Shown piece by piece: positions 61,784-64,000 of a DNA stretch of 64,000 bases (positions within the stretch are counted from its first letter, which is position 1; the number at the start of each line of letters is the position of its first letter). Source of the DNA: Ptiloglossa arizonensis (lineage: Eukaryota; Arthropoda; Insecta; Hymenoptera; Colletidae). Where the stretch lies: positions 372,001 through 436,000 of the forward strand of contig NC_135056.1 in assembly GCF_051014685.1 (NCBI RefSeq), given 5' to 3'. Below the pieces are notes generated by a model, which made no database searches, was not told where the DNA came from, and saw nothing but the letters and a program-made list of their open reading frames with translations. The position numbers were made by a program, and so were the translations under genes.

Positions 61784-62658
61784 CGAATAACTAGAACGGC
61801 CTAGGGGAGAACTACTCATACCGTTGTAATGGGGCGAGTTTCTACTTTCAAATGCGACAGAAACTTTGCGGATTGGTCAATCCGTTCGCGAGATGTGGCA
61901 GTTTTGAGGTAAGAAACGCTTGAGAAACTCAAAATTTTCGCAGTTCTGATGCTCGAAACGAATAACTAGAACGGCCTAGGGGAAAAATACTCATACCGTT
62001 GTAATGGGGCGAGTTTCTACTTTCAGATGCAACAGAAACTTTGCGGATTGGTCAATCGGTTCGCGAGATATGGCAGTTTTGAGGTAAGAAACGCTTGAGA
62101 AACCCCAAATTTTCGCAGTTCTGATACTCGAAACGAATAACTAGAACGGTCTAGGGGAAAACTACTCATACCGTTGTAATCGGGCGAGTTTCTACTTTCA
62201 GATGCAACAGAAATTTTGCGAATTGGTCAATCCGTTCGCGAGATATGGCAGTTTTGAGGTAAGAAACGCTTGAGAAACTCAAAATTTTCGCAGTTCTGAT
62301 GCTCGAAACGAATAACTAGAATGGCCTAGGGGAAAACTACTCATACCGTTGTAATCGGGCGAGTTTCTACTTTCAGATGCAAGAGAAATTTTGCGGATTG
62401 GACAATCCGTTCGCCAGATATGGCAGTTTTGAGGTTAGAAACGCTTGAGAAACTCAAAATTTTCGCAGTTCTGATGCTCGAAACGAATAACTAGAACGGA
62501 TTAAGGGAAAACTACTCATACCATTGTAATCGGGCGAGCTTCTTCTTTCAGATGCAACAGAAATTTTGCGGATTGGTCAATCCGTTCGCGAGATATGGCA
62601 GTTTTGAGGTAAGAAACACTTGAGAAACTCAAAATTTTCGCAGTTCTGATGCTCGAAA
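61784..62658 (+). repeat. Five-monomer HOR unit A-E-G-H-I, copy 5
   Basis: Same order, with private changes TTTCAAATGCG in A, GAAACCCC in E and GAAACACTTGAG in I. It is preceded by a GAGATTAG monomer rather than the usual TTTTGGGGTAAG one, so the left junction differs from copies 1-4. Confidence 0.8.
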
Positions 62659-63183
62659 CGAATAACTAGAACGGCCTAGGGGAAAACTACTCATACCGTT
62701 GTAATGGGGCGAGTTTCTACTTTCAGATGCGACAGAAACTTTGCGGATTGGTCAATCCGTTCGCGAGATGTGGCAGTTTTGAGGTAAGAAACGCTTGAGA
62801 AACTCCAAATTGTCGCAGTTCTGATGCTCGAATCGAATAACTAGAACGGCCTAGGGGAAAACTACTCATACCGTTGTAATCGGGCGAGTTTCTACTTTCA
62901 GATGCAAGAGAAATTTTGCGGATTGGTCAATCCGTTCGCCAGATATGGCAGTTTTGAGATTAGAAACGCTTGAGAAACTCCAAATTTTCGCAGTTCTGAT
63001 GCTCGAAACGAATAACTAGAACGGCCTAGGGGAAAACTACTCATACCGTTGTAATGGGGCGAGTTTCTACTTTCAGATGCGACAGAAACTTTGCGGATTT
63101 GTCAATCCGTTCGCGAGATATGGCAGTTTTGGGGTAAGAAACGCTTGAGAAACTCCAAATTTTCGCAGTTCTGATGCTCGAAA

Positions 63184-64000
63184 CGAATAACTAGAACGGC
63201 CTAGGGGAGAACTACTCATACCGTTGTAATGGGGCGAGTTTCTACTTTCAGATGCGACAGAAACTTTGCGGATTGGTCAATCCGTTCGCGAGATGTGGCA
63301 GTTTTGAGGTAAGAAACGCTTGAGAAACTCAAAATTTTCGCAGTTCTGATGCTCGAAACGAATAACTAGAACGGCCTAGGGGAAAAATACTCATACCGTT
63401 GTAATGGGGCGAGTTTCTACTTTCAGATGCAACAGAAACTTTGCGGATTGGTCAATCGGTTCGCGAGATATGGCAGTTTTGAGGTAAGAAACGCTTGAGA
63501 AACTCCAAATTTTCGCAGTTCTGGTACTCGAAACGAATAACTAGAACGGTCTAGGGGAAAACTACTCATACCGTTGTAATCGGGCGAGTTTCTACTTTCA
63601 GATGCAACAGAAATTTTGCGAATTGGTCAATCCGTTCGCGAGATATGGCAGTTTTGAGGTAAGAAACGCTTGAGAAACTCAAAATTTTCGCAGTTCTGAT
63701 GCTCGAAACGAATAACTAGAATGGCCTAGGGGAAAACTACTCATACCGTTGTAATCGGGCGAGTTTCTACTTTCAGATGCAAGAGAAATTTTGCGGATTG
63801 GACAATCCGTTCGCCAGATATGGCAGTTTTGAGGTTAGAAACGCTTGAGAAACTCAAAATTTTCGCAGTTCTGATGCTCGAAACGAATAACTAGAACGGA
63901 TTAAGGGAAAACTACTCATACCATTGTAATCGGGCGAGCTTCTTCTTTCAGATGCAACAGAAATTTTGCGGATTGGTCAATCCGTTCGCGAGATATGGCA
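63184..64000 (+). repeat. HOR unit A-E-G-H-I, copy 6, cut by the window end
   Basis: A at 63,184, E at 63,359, G at 63,534 (preceded by CTGGTACTCG), H at 63,709, I from 63,884. The window ends after 117 bp of the I monomer, so the array continues beyond it. Confidence 0.83.

Larger units (their letters stand above)
1..64000 (+). repeat. Satellite DNA array, 175-bp monomer, 365 full copies plus a partial
   Basis: The sequence repeats every 175 bp without a break. Each monomer begins CGAATAACTA (phase chosen for convenience) and ends in TGCTCGAAA or TGCTCGAAT. Starts at 1, 176, 351, 526 and onward to 63,884 are all in one orientation; no inverted monomer or foreign insert was found. Most monomers differ from one another at a small set of recurring diagnostic sites rather than at random, so copies sort into named types. 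The consensus has 34 C and 44 G (about 45% GC). Because 175 is one more than a multiple of three, any reading frame passes through all three frames of the monomer within 525 bp, and every frame meets stops, so the array is non-coding. Length and organisation fit a centromeric or pericentromeric satellite of a eukaryote; that role is inferred from architecture only. The family is not recognised. Confidence 0.98.
43570..64000 (+). repeat. Block V: two copies of a superblock of about 8.9 kb
   Basis: Markers in the first copy recur about 51 monomers later. TTCACCAG at 43,861 and CGTAGTAATG at 43,971 map to 52,787 and 52,897 (offset 8,926). TGGCATTTTTGAGG at 50,521, GAAACCAATAAC at 50,756, GCGGATGGG at 51,891 and TCGTATCG at 52,191 all map at +8,925. 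Between these anchors the offset slips by whole monomers: 8,051 at 46.3 kb, 7,876 at 47.5 kb, 8,575 at 49.8 kb. The copies have therefore gained or lost internal monomers since duplication. Confidence 0.82.

Noticed and set aside
1..64000. CRISPR array
   Set aside because: Regularly spaced repeats suggested it, but there are no unique spacers. The whole 175-bp period is repeated, and no cas genes are present.
1..64000. rDNA, tRNA or tandem gene array
   Set aside because: The unit is too short for rDNA. I saw no tRNA-like cloverleaf and no internal promoter boxes convincing enough to call, and all frames contain stops.
1..64000. Identification of species or of a named satellite family
   Set aside because: The monomer does not match any satellite I can recall with confidence; naming one would be a guess.

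Overview
The whole 64,000-base window is one uninterrupted satellite DNA array. A 175-bp monomer is repeated head-to-tail, always in the same orientation, from the first base to the last. Taking CGAATAACTA as position 1, monomer starts fall at 1, 176, 351 and so on to 63,884. That gives 365 complete monomers plus a 117-bp partial one. The phase reconciles exactly: 365 x 175 = 63,875, and the observed +8 shift is explained by two single-base deletions (about 7,080 and 14,208), nine monomers with the same one-base insertion (22.2-35.2 kb), and a net +1 from an indel cluster at 48.1-49.6 kb. I see no gene, RNA gene, transposable element, inverted segment, telomere repeat or unique sequence. A pure array of near-nucleosome-length monomers with higher-order repeats (HORs) is typical of eukaryotic centromeric or pericentromeric heterochromatin. 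I do not recognise the monomer family and cannot name the organism; plant or invertebrate are both possible. The consensus is about 45% GC, and CpG is not depleted (12 per monomer, observed/expected about 1.4).

Layout. (I) 1-8,924: ordered A-B-C-D-E-F/D monomer types form a hexamer HOR (1,050 bp), with offsets of 2,100, 2,275 and 875 bp between near-identical copies. (II) 8,925-21,523: a more mixed, apparently older region with short local duplications (875, 1,050, 1,400, 2,275 and 3,500 bp offsets). (III) 21,524-36,041: a recently amplified domain marked by two private monomers, J (ACCGG) and K (176 bp, extra A). Large segments repeat at offsets of 4,202 and 5,428 bp. (IV) 36,042-43,570: mixed, with a run of five similar A/E-like monomers and an 875-bp duplication. 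(V) 43,570-64,000: two diverged copies of a superblock of about 8.9 kb (51 monomers), containing six copies of a five-monomer unit (A-E-G-H-I, 875 bp).

The pieces relate to each other by amplification at several scales: single monomers, 5-8-mers, 24-31-mers and about 51-mers. Almost all offsets are whole numbers of monomers, as unequal crossover or conversion would give. The main irregularity is at 48.1-49.62 kb, where eleven single-base, almost all homopolymer-length, indels cluster beside a four-monomer difference from a sister copy. This looks more like an assembly or consensus problem than biology. Two short open frames on the minus strand (6,890-7,096 and 48,546-48,728) exist only because indels shift the frame; they are not genes. 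No new protein-coding system is present. What is notable is the nested HOR architecture.
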